A stretch of DNA of 64,000 bases from Carettochelys insculpta (taxonomy: Eukaryota; Chordata; Testudines; Carettochelyidae), in the NCBI RefSeq assembly GCF_033958435.1, contig NC_134150.1, forward strand, positions 35,645,501 to 35,709,500, given 5' to 3'. This document shows positions 11,481 through 22,498 of this stretch, one piece after another. The notes under the pieces are model-generated. The model did no database searches and was not told where the DNA came from. It worked only from the letters and a program-made list of their open reading frames with translations. A program made the translations under genes and the position numbers. Positions within the stretch are counted from its first letter, which is position 1; each line of letters opens with the position of its first letter.

Positions 11481-12224
11481 TGTGTTACGATTTGTAAAAA
11501 AGAAAGTATATGTCACCTAGCAGAAAGGGTGAACAGAGTATATAATAAAATAACAAAAATCTACAAAACTATGTCTACATTATCTATTATAAGCCTACAG
11601 CTGCATCACTTCTGTGTATGGGTTTGTTGAAGCTCCGGCAGTCAGGTTCCCTATACCCTGGTGTACAATGCATCCCCAGGGCTTACTTGCTTCTTGCCCA
11701 CACTGTTGCCAGGGGACAGGAGGCTGCAGGGGTTATGCTGGTGGCCAGCAGCAGTCTGGAGGTGTTAGATGCGTTTCAATGCTCTGCGGCAGGAATGGAC
11801 AAGCTGCTTCCAGCCACGAGAGGCAGAGGTGGGAGGGGAGGAGATGAACTCTGCAAAGACACAAGCCAGATTATTCCCCGCTTCCTTCTTCCCTGAGGCT
11901 AGAAGCAGCTCCCATTCCTTCCCTTCCTCACAGTGCTGAAAGGCTGCTGCTGGCCACATTTTGGTGTAAACCCTGGTAGAAATTTGTCGGGGTTGGGGCA
12001 TAGATGACTCTACTTGCCCTCCCCCTCCACATTTTGCCTCAGGAAAGCATGACACCAGGGGAGGCAGGTCAGTCCCAGGGCCCAGCCAGGCATGCAGGGC
12101 AGAGAGCACCAGACCGAGAGGGTCAGGTCGATCTGCACCGACTCATGTGGGATTGTTCACATGCTTAATATTAAGCACATACTTGGACTGGGGTCAACAC
12201 GCACTGCATTTTGCAGGATGGCAT
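11481..12224. other. Unassigned noncoding stretch
   Basis: No recognisable exon or repeat. Confidence 0.35.
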
Positions 12225-12365
12225 GCTCAACTTTTTTGACTCAGTTTCTCCTTCTGTAAAATGGGGATAATACCTGCTCTATAGAGCTAGAATTAATGTC
12301 TGTCCACATAACACTTTGGCTATGTAAAGTGACAAGTATTATTTTTGAACTAAACTACTTTTTTT
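12225..12365 (+). repeat. MIR SINE 3' part
   Basis: CTCAGTTTCTCCTTCTGTAA followed by AATGGGGATAATACCTGCTC matches the 3' half of MIR in forward orientation. Confidence 0.8.
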
Positions 12366-13572
12366 TCCCTAACACATACATAAAATTGTGTTTAAGGTGC
12401 ATTTGTCATGGTATTCATTGCTTATCTGCAAAACATCAAGTCAACACAATTAAAGTTTTTAAAACATTCAAAAAAGGGAACTCCTGGTCATGAAGATTGT
12501 TTCTATGTAGTTGGCACTCTGAAAATTGAACATGCAACCTCTGAACAATATATTCAGGTTCCTAAGAAGGAAGAGAAGATAGGTTTCCTCAATGACTAGG
12601 ACTTTTGCTTGGTGTCCAATAGAAAATACATCATCCATTAACAGAGGAATGTCAATGGGATTTTTCTGGTGGGGGAAGGTAGGAGAGAGGAGTTGAAAAT
12701 CTAGTTCATTTTGGTTTCAGCCAGTGAAAAAAATACCAAATCTCTTAAAAGGAAGACACAAAGTTTAATCAGTGATTTACAGATATGTGCACTCATTTCA
12801 GATGGACTCTGCCCTCTGGGATTTTGCCATCTAGTACTGAACAGCCTTGAGGAAGACATGTATTAGTTAGGAAAAGAAACTTGTGGAGGGGAAGCCTTAA
12901 AATCTGTGTCCTCGATTTACCAATCCATAACCAACCAACCAAGCCCCAAGGGTACAAAACCTGATACGGTTCTTGCTGGGTCATTTTCAGAGGTAAGCTT
13001 CTTTTAAAAACCAGATTCTTTGTGTACCATTAAAATCCTGGCAAAACATGCACTCCAAACTGTTCACTGGAATAAGGGTTGTAGAAAATAGTGTAGGAAA
13101 AATGCTGTAGGAGTGGAAACAAAAAGCAATTCTGGGCTTAATGCTCTCTCTCAAAAATGGCAAACCAGCTATAGAAATAGTCTCTTTCTCTCTGACTTTT
13201 AGCACCTTCATTTGACTATCTCTGTGCCTATTATTCGTTCTTGTCTTATCTTTTAATTTTGTATATGCTGTAGATTCTTAATAAAGAAAGCCAAAGGCAA
13301 ACTAGCCAATAACAGAGTTCATCTTAAAACGGAAGAGATCATTCACTGCAATCTTTTTAAAATGACATTATCAGACTTTGCTTTACTGCTGAATGGTCCA
13401 TTTTCTGGTATGATAGCTTAATAATAGTTAGATTCACAACGGATCATTTGCAAACAGATTTACCAAGATGGTGTATTGGGTCATTGTAACTAAATGAGCA
13501 AGCCCACAGACTTTTGCATCTGTATTTGTAAATTTCTCAAAAGTTAGGCCCAAAAATTTCTTTTGGTGATGA
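12366..13572. other. Unassigned noncoding stretch
   Basis: AT-rich. No exon or repeat recognised. Confidence 0.4.
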
Positions 13573-13693
13573 TCATAGAAACATAGAAAACTAAGGCTGA
13601 AAGAGACCTCAGGAGGCAGAGTCTAGCCCCCTGCCCAAAGCAGGACAAACCCTAACTAAATAATCCTGCCCAGGACTTTGGCAAGCTGGTTAA
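13573..13693 (-). mobile_element. CR1 3' end, antisense
   Basis: CATAGAAACATAGAAAACTA, GAGACCTCAGGAGGCAGAGT and CCCCTGCCCAAAGCAGGAC form the complement of a CR1 3' terminus. It is truncated after about 120 bp. Confidence 0.85.
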
Positions 13694-13735
13694 TACATTT
13701 GTAAAAGCATCTCTCAGATATGCTGGTTTTCATCC

Positions 13736-14150
13736 AAAGCATTCTAAAAAGTCTTCAAATGACAAGCTACAGACATTCATAAACAGATTCCAGAGGTACA
13801 TCCTTCACATCCCATGGCAAGACTATCCCACAGACGAGGAGGAGCTTTGGCACACAGCAGGACAAGAACCACTTGATACTCAAATCAAGAGAAGAAAGTG
13901 GGGATGGCTAGGCCACACTAAACCATCATCCAGCATAGTCCATCAAGCTCTCAAATGGAGCCAGCAAGGAAAACACTAATGAGGAAGACCTCAGACAACA
14001 TGGAAAAGATCTACTGAGACTGAACAACAACAACTGGGGTACACCTGGAATCAGCTATAAGTTTTGTCCTAAGACAGTGTGAAGTGGACGAGATTTGTAG
14101 GTGAGCTATGCTCCACATGGAGTACAAGGGTTTAAGTAGCAGTATTCTAA
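13736..14150 (+). mobile_element. RTE-like LINE 3' fragment, copy 1
   Basis: Closely similar to 35650-36125: both share TCTTCAAATGACAA(G/A)CTACA, GGTACATCCTTCACATC, GAGGAGCTTTGG, CAAATCAAGAGAAGAAA and GCTCCACATGGAGTACAA. In the better copy this encodes the C-terminal part of a non-LTR reverse transcriptase. This copy has more frame breaks. Confidence 0.75.
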
Positions 14151-16239
14151 CTCAAAATAACTTGTAGCTTACACCTCCTGAAACTGTTTACGCAGTTCAG
14201 TTATATTATGGAGCCACAGAGAGGCCTTAGAGTTATACTACGCAGAGGGTCTACTTTATGTTCACGTGACCAGCCTTTGCTCTTTAATGATCAGAAACTG
14301 ACTGAGTAGGATAGTTACAGCATGCTAATGGCACATCTCCACTGGACTATCAAAGCTGCCCTTGCTGCAGAAACCAGAAGATATGCTGGAAACAATTCCA
14401 ACCAGTAAATTCACTCTGGTAGGTCTGTAGAGATTTCACAGCAGCTGCTCTCATGAGTCTTTTCTTGACTATTTTCTACGTTTACTTAAATTTATCCAAC
14501 CATGAAATTCTTTTCAGACAACGTTGATTTCATTGTATCGCAAGCACTGGACTCTCTCCCACACGAGTGGGCAATAGGAGCTGAGACACTGTGCTAGGGT
14601 GTGAAACCTCCTCCCCCACAATTCCTGCCACACACGCACAGAGAGCTACACTGAGCAGTTACCTGCTTTGAGTGGTGTGGAGCTGCTCCGTGCCCAAAGG
14701 TAGTGGGGGCAGTCTGCAGGCAACATTCTGTTCACCCCTGCTCTACTACCTTTGGACAGCATATGCTGCCTCTACCACCTATAGCATGAATCTGTCACTA
14801 AAAACCATTTCATGAGTCATCCTGAGAAATGGCATCTGGCAGTAAACACTCGGTGGTTCCATGATGAGTTTATCTCAATTCAGTAGATCCCCTGAGCTGA
14901 CGGAACGGTAGTAACAACCTAAACATCAGCTTGCCATAGAGTTCCCATTGTGTGCACAGAAATATTTCAAGGTAGCTTTGTGAGTTGTCAAGACAGTAAA
15001 CACTGGAAGCAGCACAGAGCATTCCAACTGGCTTGTGTTCACAGCAAGGGGTCAAGCACTTAGTGCACTGGTCCCACTTTCAAACAAAGCAATATTGCAG
15101 TGTCTCCCACTGAGAATGCTGGAAGTTACAAGCCGCCAGGGCGGGTCAGCTCCACAGCAAGGCAGGAGAACAAGCTGAGTAATTCCTGAGCAGAAATCCT
15201 AACAGTGAGCAGCTTTTTGCGGTGTTCAAACTTGGCTGCTTGACACAGGCTGACTCTTGCTCCTGCTTCACGGGCACAAATAACTGAAGAAGACATAATG
15301 GAACTGGTGCAGCTCCTTTGTATTCCACAGGGGATGGGCAGGAGGATGGAGAAAGCCTGGTTGAAAGGACTAGACGTGGAACAAATATCCCCAGCTGAGG
15401 ATTTTTGTCCAGTAGGAGAATTTTTGGGTGGTGTCAAATCATGCAGTGTATTTCTATATCACTCCTGATTGCTGTCAACAGGGAGGCTGTGTGGGGAGCA
15501 TCCTCTCTTGGTGGTCACTTGATAATGAGTAGGATGTCTTCATGTCACCTTCCTGTTTGTGAGTCCATTGACGGCCGATCAACCCAATTCTGGTGCCACA
15601 GGTCTTATCATAGAAGAGACAGGTGCTGGCAGCTGTTGGAGGGGTGCAGGGCAGTTTTTGCTGTTTTTTTTTAAATTCTTCTCCATCTCTCCTCACCTGT
15701 ACTGTGGGAGAACCTCTCAAATTGTACCACACCCTCATGGATTACCACCCTTCACTTGGTTGGGGGCAAGGTTCTCCCAAGTGTGGACACCGATGCTGCA
15801 CTTTTTCATGTGAGCACTACCAGGCTGGGGAAAGAGCACATCTGCTATGCGTTGTGCTCCAGCAATATCTGCTAGTGGAGAGCTAGGCATACTACACAAC
15901 AACCCAGTATCAGACAGCTGCAACCAGCCCATTCTCCTGTTCATCTGCACCACTTGGATATGAAGCAGAGTGGACAACAGCAGCCCTGGCCTTTGTCTTT
16001 CTGGGATAGTTTAGCTGCCTCTTTGGAGAATCTGAATTCCAACACCTAAGTATTATGGCTGTATCAGAATAGACAGGATTAGCGTTTAGCGATCTGCAAC
16101 TCTCAGAAAAGTCAAAAAAGTCAGAGGTTCAGTTAAGCATCTGAATTGCTGTATGAGCTGAATTTATAATAAGACTTGACATTTCCATTGTGCCTCTAAT
16201 CCAATAATATCCAAGTGCTTTACAAATGCCCAGGGAGCA
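14151..16239. other. Unassigned noncoding stretch
   Basis: About 2 kb without a recognised repeat. Several open frames overlap at 15126-15980, but none resembles a known protein or has splice context. Confidence 0.4.
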
Positions 16240-16390
16240 TTATTTGCCTTATTTTACAGATGGGGAAACTGAGGTAGACAGAGACTGAGCAGTTTATGGT
16301 CTCAGAGTAGACCAGATGCAGACTCAAGAACAGAATCCAGGATTCCTAAGTGCCTGTGTGACTACCAGATCACACTGCTTCTCTCAATAT
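16240..16390 (-). repeat. MIR SINE fragment
   Basis: TTTTACAGATGGGGAAACTG followed by a degraded GAGCAG...TTTATGGTCTCAGAGTAG region and CAGGATTCCTAAGTG matches MIR on the complementary strand. Confidence 0.75.
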
Positions 16391-16745
16391 TTCTTCAGAT
16401 GACAATATGAACTAGAAATCTCATGAGAACGATCTTCAAAAACCTGTTCATGTTTCCTAATCTTGTCCCATTTTGACTGAGAGCTGATATCACACTGACT
16501 TAATGTAGATACCAAAAATCTCTCTTCAACACACATGTGCACACAAGTGGGTAATCACTGTATTGTGTCAACCCTTGTCAAGAGATGACCCTGAACCAAA
16601 ACCCCTGATCTTAATCTCCATGCCAAATTGTTACTGTGCAGTTTTATACTACAAGAACTGGTTTTCTTTGCAATACTACTCTGATGGGGCACCGGAGATC
16701 ATAGCACCTGTGCCAGCCACAGTCTACAAGAAATGACCTCACATC

Positions 16746-16895
16746 ATAAATCATAGATACTAGAACTTGAAGGTTCCTCGAGCAGTCACCCAGTCCAGTC
16801 CTGTGCCCTCACAGCAGGCCCAGAGACCATCAGATCATCCTTGACAGATGTTTATCTAACCCATTCACATATCCCCAGTAATAGAGATTCCATTA
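16746..16895 (-). mobile_element. CR1 3' end, antisense, ending next to the NAT splice acceptor
   Basis: AAATCATAGATACTAGAACT, CAGTCCAGTCCTGTGCCCTC and TGTTTATCTAACCCATTCAC, then AGTAATAGAGATTCCAT, are the complement of the CR1 3' end. Similarity stops at about 16895, roughly 35 bp before the NAT acceptor AG. Confidence 0.82.
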
Positions 16896-16931
16896 AATAA
16901 TTAACTTTTTGTTCACGTTTCTTCTTTACAG
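16896..16931 (+). promoter_or_regulatory. Splice acceptor of the NAT coding exon
   Basis: TTTCTTCTTTACAG gives a pyrimidine tract and an AG at 16930-16931, five bases before the ATG. NAT genes of vertebrates carry a noncoding leader exon and a single coding exon with an acceptor just before the start codon. The leader exon itself was not found. Confidence 0.8.
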
Positions 16932-16936
16932 GAAAT

Positions 16937-17809
16937 ATGTCCATTGAAGAATATTTAGACCGAATTGGATACCAAGACTCCCATGAAAAACACGATTTAG
17001 AAACCTTAACTGCAATCTTCCAGCACCACATCCGAGCTATTCCATTTGAAAATCTCAGCATCCACTGCAGAGAAACCATTACCTTGGATTTGGACCAGAT
17101 TTACAACAAAATAGTAAGGAAGAAGCGCGGGGGATGGTGCATGGAACACAACCAGCTTTTATGGTGGGTGCTGAAAACACTGGGCTATGATACCACCATT
17201 TTAGGAGCATACATATACAGCCTGCCACAGAACACCTATGCCTCTCACATGACCCACCTTCTGTTAAAGGTGGAGATTGATAACAAAGCCTATATCCTTG
17301 ATGGGGGCTTTGGTGCATCCTATCAAATATGGCAACCAATGGAGCTTATTTCTGGAAAAGACCAGCCTCAGAGGCCTGGCATCTTTCGCTTCACAGAAGA
17401 CAATGGCATCTGGTACTTTGAGAAAATAAGAAGGAAACAATACATTCCCAACCAAAGCTATGCTAATTCTGACCTTCTGGAAAGAAGTGAATGCAGGAAA
17501 ATTTATTTGTTCAATCTTGAGCCACGAACAATGGAAGATTTTCAGTTCCCATGCACGTACCTTCAGACAAGTCCAGATTCCTTGTTTACGAAAAAGTCAA
17601 TCTGCAGCCTGCAGACCACTGATGGGTTTCGAGCTTTAATTGGTTGGACACTCATTGAGACAACTTACAACTACAAGGACAACACAGACCTGGTAGAATT
17701 TATGACCGTTAAAGATAAGGAGGTGGAGAAGACACTGAAAGATAAATTCAGCATAACATTAGAAAGAAAATTTGTCCCGATTAACCTCAAAGGATTCTAT
17801 GTGATTTAG
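16937..17809 (+). CDS. NAT: Arylamine N-acetyltransferase (intact)
   Basis: A complete 290-residue NAT, the same length as human NAT1 and NAT2. NATs are cytosolic enzymes that move an acetyl group from acetyl-CoA to arylamines and hydrazines by a ping-pong mechanism through an active-site cysteine. The triad is in place: Cys68 (RGGWCMEHNQ), His107 (SHMTHLLLK) and Asp122 (YILDGGFG). The N-terminal IPFENLSIHC and the GKDQPQRPGIFRFTE segment are typical of the family. At the positions that shape substrate choice in human NATs it has Phe125, Ala127 and Tyr129, closer to NAT1 (Phe, Arg, Tyr) than to NAT2. The start is supported by the acceptor five bases upstream and by family alignment. A decayed paralogue lies 10 kb upstream on the same strand, and MPHOSPH6 is convergent downstream. 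One-to-one orthology with a mammalian or avian NAT cannot be settled here. Confidence 0.97.
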   Translation: MSIEEYLDRIGYQDSHEKHDLETLTAIFQHHIRAIPFENLSIHCRETITLDLDQIYNKIVRKKRGGWCMEHNQLLWWVLKTLGYDTTILGAYIYSLPQNTYASHMTHLLLKVEIDNKAYILDGGFGASYQIWQPMELISGKDQPQRPGIFRFTEDNGIWYFEKIRRKQYIPNQSYANSDLLERSECRKIYLFNLEPRTMEDFQFPCTYLQTSPDSLFTKKSICSLQTTDGFRALIGWTLIETTYNYKDNTDLVEFMTVKDKEVEKTLKDKFSITLERKFVPINLKGFYVI

Positions 17810-17878
17810 TGTAGTAGATAAAACACTCAGTAATTCTATATTATTGCAGCATCTTTCAGTCTGTTTAATCTGACATTC

Positions 17879-17884
17879 AATAAA
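17879..17884 (+). terminator. NAT polyadenylation signal
   Basis: AATAAA 70 bases after the NAT stop codon. It is the first canonical signal downstream. Confidence 0.7.
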
Positions 17885-17998
17885 TGAATTAAAATATATT
17901 CATGTCAGGTTACAGTGAGAACTTAAATTCTGAACAACTGGCACGTCAGGGACCCATGTTGTTAAGTTACCATTGAGAGAATAAATGGAACCCACAGA

Positions 17999-18180
17999 CA
18001 GTGTTCCCTGTCAGATGAGCGCCTCGGCGGTTGCACAGGAGAGATTCAGGTGCTGTCCAGCTGATTAGCAGCGCACCCATAGCTGGCAGCATGTTTCTAT
18101 GGTGGTGCACATCTGTATATGCCTTGTTGAACACAACAATATTTATTCCACGCAGGGATTAAAAAATACAGGGAAGGGAA
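17999..18180 (+). mobile_element. hAT-like MITE of the CAGTGTTCCCT family, copy 1
   Basis: Begins CAGTGTTCCCTGTCAGATGA. It shares GCTGATTAGCAG, a GTGGTGCACATCTGTATATGC-like segment and ATTTATTC with the copies at 29759-29937 and (inverted) 38742-38926. Its right end is eroded (ATACAGGGAAGGG). Confidence 0.65.
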
Positions 18181-18275
18181 GGGTTTGGAACAAGGGCCAT
18201 ATGGAGAAATATTAATCATCAAAAATGTTCTTTTGAAAATCCAGATTACATCTCCAGTCAAAAATGGGTCCCTTA

Positions 18276-18521
18276 GGCTGTGTCTGCACTACAAAAATAA
18301 TTTTGAAATTGCTTGCTTTGAAGTTGTACAACTTTGAAGTAAGCAACTTCGAAGTTGAGCATCTACAGGCACTACTCCATTCCCAGAAATGGTGTAAGGG
18401 TTTCGAGTTGGGCTCCCTACTCTGACGATAACTTTGAAGTAAGGGAAAATGAGTGTGGACTCTGCTGGCTACTTTGAAGCAGTGCATAACTTTGAAGTTA
18501 GTGCCTAGTGTAGATGCATCC
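18276..18521. mobile_element. PIF/Harbinger-type MITE
   Basis: Starts GGCTGTGTCTGCACTAC after TTA (18273-18275) and ends TAGTGTAGATGCATCC before TTT. The interior has TTTGAAGT-type inverted motifs. Same end family as the large Harbinger element 240 bp downstream. Confidence 0.68.
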
Positions 18522-19099
18522 TTTGTGCTTAAAAGCTGCAATGCCTTAAAACTGCCCCCAAAAGGGGACATCTATTTTTGACTTTGTAGCATGGGCAAGA
18601 ATGCTTGATTAAATGCATCATGACTATTTCACATGTCTGCCCTTAAGCTTCTATAGTGGTCTAGTTGTAGTAAGGAATTATGCATAGTAACATTTGTAAC
18701 TCACCCAAGGTGACCCAGGAACCTAAAATTGGATTTTTAAAAATATCTAGACACTTAAGCTGTGTCTACACGTGAGTGCCCTTTTGAAAGGGCAAAAATC
18801 GAAGTTCAGAGGTCGAAATAGCGGCCATCGAAAGGGAGCACCCACTGCCATTCTTCAGATCGGCACTTCAATCCGCTCTTTTCAAGTGCTGTCAAGGTCT
18901 TTCAAAAGAGAGCATCCACACGGCTCCAAGCCCTCTTTCGAAAGAAGGGAGGCAGGAAACACCGCGGACAGGGTCCCATGGCTGACAAGCCCTTCTGGGG
19001 CTGCAGCCAACCACCTCCCTTAAAGGGTCCCTCCCTCCGCCTTCCCTTCTGCATGAGCTGAGTGCTGGACAGCCTTTCCCAGCCCGGCAGAGCCCACTC

Positions 19100-20311
19100 G
19101 TGTCCACCATGGAGGACCAGCGACAGCTCCTGCAGGAGGACGCCCTCATCATGGACACCCTGCTGGCAGCACTGTGCACCATCGCTGCAGCTGCACCCGA
19201 TCTCATTGGGACACCACCGGGCGCCCCCCCCACCAGGTGCCTCGACACCTCTGGACCCACCCCAGCAGCAGCGACTGGTGGGAGAGCGTGGTGCTAGGGG
19301 AGTGGGGCAAGGAAAGGTGGCTGCAGGACAGCAGTTTGGAGTGGGCAAGGCCACCATCGGGGCTGTTCTTATGGAGGTAAGGTGGGGACGGGTGGATGGG
19401 GGGGCTGGTGCAAGGGGAACCCTCCGCTGCAAGGGGCCAGGTGGGGTGGAGGCTGGATGGGAGGGGGGCAGAATGGACCTGAGGCAGGGGGAGATGGCCG
19501 CCACACCTGCACTAGAGCACGTGTCCCCCCTTCCCCCCCCGCAGGTCATCAGGGCCATCAAAGTGATGCTGCTCCATAGGGTTGTCCGCCTGGGGGATCT
19601 GGACAACACCATGGCCAGCTTCCAGGACCTGGGTTTTCCAAACTGCATTGGCGCTTTGGATGGCACACACATCCCCATCCACGTCCTGCCACACAGTGCC
19701 GGCCAGTACATCAACTGAAAGGGCTACCATTCAGTGGTGCTCCAGGTCCTGGTGGACGTGATGAGCCTGTTCACCGACCTCTATGTGAGCTGGGCCGGCC
19801 ACACCCACGATGCCCGGGTCTCCCAGAACTCTGGCCTCTGCCAGCGCATGGGGGCCAGCACCTTCGTTCCCCAGCGGGCGATCTTGGTGGCGGAGGACGT
19901 CACTATGCCGCTCTGCATGGTGGCAGATGCGGCGTACCCCCCCTGCAGCCGTGGCTCATGAGGCTGTACACGGGACACCTTAACCTCACCTGGGAAGCGT
20001 TCAATGAGCGCCTCAACCACACCCAAAATATGGTGGAGCAAGCCTTTGGGCATGTAAAAGGGCGGTGGAGGTGCCTCCTCACGCGGCTGGAGATCAGGGT
20101 CCTCAATGTGCCTCAGGTGGTGGGTGCCTGTTGCATCCTCCACAACATCGTGGAGGGAAAGGGGGATGCCTATGTCCCTTGGGGGGGGGGGGGGCCTCCA
20201 GCTGGCACTGTCTGTGAGCAGCCAGTCACCACCCCCATCCGCCAGGCCCACTGGGACGGCCACCGCATCCGGGAGGCCCTAAGGCAGGCCTTTGCCGATG
20301 GCCACCTCTAA
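19100..20311 (+). pseudogene. Harbinger DDE transposase, broken
   Basis: Reading begins near 19100 (MEDQRQLLQEDALIMDTL). A GT-AG intron at 19377-19544 (donor GAG/GTAAGG, acceptor CCCCGCAG) separates QFGVGKATIGAVLME from VIRAIKVMLLH. The catalytic residues are recognisable: Asp at 19659 (GALDGTHIPI), Asp at 19809 (HTHDARV) and Glu at 20036 (MVEQAFGHVKGRW). Damage: a TGA at 19716-19718 inside a conserved segment, consistent with CGA to TGA decay; a frameshift at a seven-C run, 19937-19943; and an internal deletion, because WWESVVLGEWGKERWLQ runs almost directly into QQFGVGK where related transposases have roughly 50-60 more residues. The deletion size is estimated from memory of the family, not from an alignment. 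Confidence 0.88.
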
Positions 20312-20449
20312 CCTGCATGCACATCCACATCCCATGCACATCTGCCACCCACCGTCCCTGCCACCCCCACCAGCACCGCACCTGCACATCCACCACCGTT
20401 CCCCTGAGGAGCACAGCACAGAGTGGCAAACAATAAAGAAATGTTTATC

Positions 20450-21996
20450 TACTATTTTTGTTGGTAACTATGTACGGGGGGAAGCTAACTTGGAGAGGGC
20501 GGGGGGAACCTAACTGGGGGCAGGGTGGGGAGAAGCTAACTTGGAGGGGGGCAAGGCACTCATTCCGGGGCAGGGGTGGTGGCCCATGAGCCTCGTCGTC
20601 CCCTGGAGCTCCTGCCTCCCCGGGTGCGGGGTCCCCGGTGGGGAGGAGAGGGTGCGGGTAGCACCAGCAGGTATTGGAGAGTGTGCCTGGTAGGGGCGGA
20701 GGGGGCAGGACCAGCGGGAGGAGCTGCCGGGGGGGCCATGAGTAAGGCAACAGTGGCCGTATGGTCCCAGATGGCGTGGCCAATGCCCTCCAAGGTGGAC
20801 AGCAGCCTATCCCAGGCTGCCCTCCTCCACTCCATGTCGACCTGGGTAAGCTGCAGGTGTTGCTTGGCCACCTCTGCCTGGCACTGGCTGGCTGGGTTCT
20901 CCTCAGCCTGGCAGGGAGCCCTCCGGCCATGGCCCTGACAATGTGCTGCCTGGGGTGGCATCCGGACACCTCCGAGGGCTGTGGGTGGACTCTTGGGGAC
21001 GAGGGATGTCGCAGGGCTCTCCTGGCCCACAGATGGTGCGGCTGTGTGGAGAGGAGAGCATATCAGTAATGTGCCCTGGATGGAGGGGACCAGGTTGTGG
21101 CCCACCCGCCTGAGCCCATCCCATGGGGCTCCCACCCTCCCAAAGGACACTGAACCCCCAGGGGGCACCGACCCCCCCCACGGGCTGGGCTTCCCAGCCT
21201 GGGGGTGCATCCAGGGGTCTCTCCTGCAGGTGGCCCTTCCCAACCTGCAGTGTGTGGGCCCCAGGTGCTGTCCGGCACCGACCAGCTGCCACCCCTGTGC
21301 GGCTTGTGGCTCTGTCCACTGAGGGCGGGTGATGGGCATCGCTGGTGTGCCACCGCAGGGTGCCGCATCCCATGTGGGAGGTGGCATGTGCACAACCTGG
21401 GACCACTTGTCCTGTGGGAGGGCAACTAGCTGTTGCGTTGCCCCCCACCCTGTGAAGTAGGTGTGCGCCCCTCCCTGTACATGCTGGAGGATCCCTCAGT
21501 GATGTCTGGGGATGTCCGGCTCCCGGTCGCCTGGCTGGAGGAGATTATGACGGTGAGGTCCCCCTCCTCATTCAATCACTCCGTGGTCCTCTCGCCCTCC
21601 TGGGTCCTCAGTCCGGGCTGCTCCTCCTCCTGCTCTGGCTGCAGTTCCTCGGCCGGAGGTGTCCACGAATGTCGGGGTTGAGGAGCTTTCCTGGGGCTCC
21701 AGGATGCCCCAGAGCTCCCTGTAAAGGGGCACGTTGCTGGATCTGCCCCAGAGCGTCCAGCGTGGTCCCTGGCCCGGGCATAGCTCCTCTGGCACAGCTC
21801 CTTGACTTTGGAGCATACCTGGTGGCCCCTGGTGCGGAGGCCCTGTGCCAGGCAGCCGAAGGCAGCAGCATTGCACCACTTGACCCCCATGTGGTGCAGG
21901 ACCTCCTCATCCTTCCACAGGCCAAAGAAGTCCCGCAGCTCTCGCACCGTCCACAAGGGGGCCCGTTTTTTTCTAATCCCCCTGTGAGCGGGACAT
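20450..21996 (-). pseudogene. Harbinger Myb/SANT-like DNA-binding protein, broken
   Basis: The minus strand from an ATG at 21996 gives MSRSQG and then loses frame by one base in a G run. The next frame carries a Myb/SANT-like domain: LWTVRELRDFFGLW, FGCLAQGLRTRGH and KVKELCQRSYARA (about 21960-21760). After further breaks, 21393-20560 encodes a Pro/Gly-rich linker and a helix-rich tail (AEVAKQHLQLTQ, RRAAWDRLLSTLEGIGHAI) that may be an oligomerisation segment. In Harbinger elements this second protein helps bring the transposase to the nucleus and to the ends. Similar domains occur in host genes annotated as Myb/SANT or SCAN-like, but the position inside the element shows it belongs to the transposon. 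Confidence 0.8.
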
Positions 21997-22498
21997 GGGG
22001 CTCACGGGGGGGGCTGGCTGCGGGCCATGAGGGTGCTGGAGCGCACAGCTGGAGCATGTGGGGAGGCTGTTCCTAGCTCGCTTTTAGCTTCCTGCCATGG
22101 GTTTCCGGCGTGCATGAGGCTTTAAGGCAGCCAAATGCACGGACCATAGAGCCTTGCTGCTGCTGGCTGGAGCGGCTCTGCGCTCCAGCTGACCAGCGCC
22201 ATGGCAGACCCATATTTTGAAAAAGTCGACTGTGGAGCGTCTACACGTGTACTCTTTCGATTTAGTATTTCGAAAGGGAGTGATCTTCCTGATACGGGAT
22301 CGGGGTTCAGATTTCGAAGTCTGTGCCCCATTCTTTTGATTTTCTTTCAAAAGATGGGTTTACATGTGTGGACGCTCCTCCCACTCTTTCGAAAAAGGAC
22401 CACTTCTTTCAAATATTTGTGCACATGTAGACACAGCTTTAAAGAGGCAGAGAGGCCCCAAAAAAACCACTTATGGAAACTTTGACCAGTATCTAGGC

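Larger units (their letters stand above)
18755..22441. mobile_element. Near full-length PIF/Harbinger DNA transposon
   Basis: Terminal inverted repeats AGCTGTGTCTACACGTG (from 18758) and CATGTAGACACAGCT (to 22438) are bordered by a 3-bp TTA duplication at 18755-18757 and 22439-22441, the TWA-type target of PIF/Harbinger. It carries both genes of this superfamily in tail-to-tail order: a DDE transposase on the plus strand and a Myb/SANT-like DNA-binding protein on the minus strand. Both are broken, so this copy is not autonomous now. It is much richer in GC than its surroundings. Confidence 0.9.

Noticed and set aside
20576..22076. Plus-strand open frames inside the Harbinger element
   Set aside because: They are antisense to the Myb/SANT gene and show no domain. 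The minus-strand reading is the coding one.
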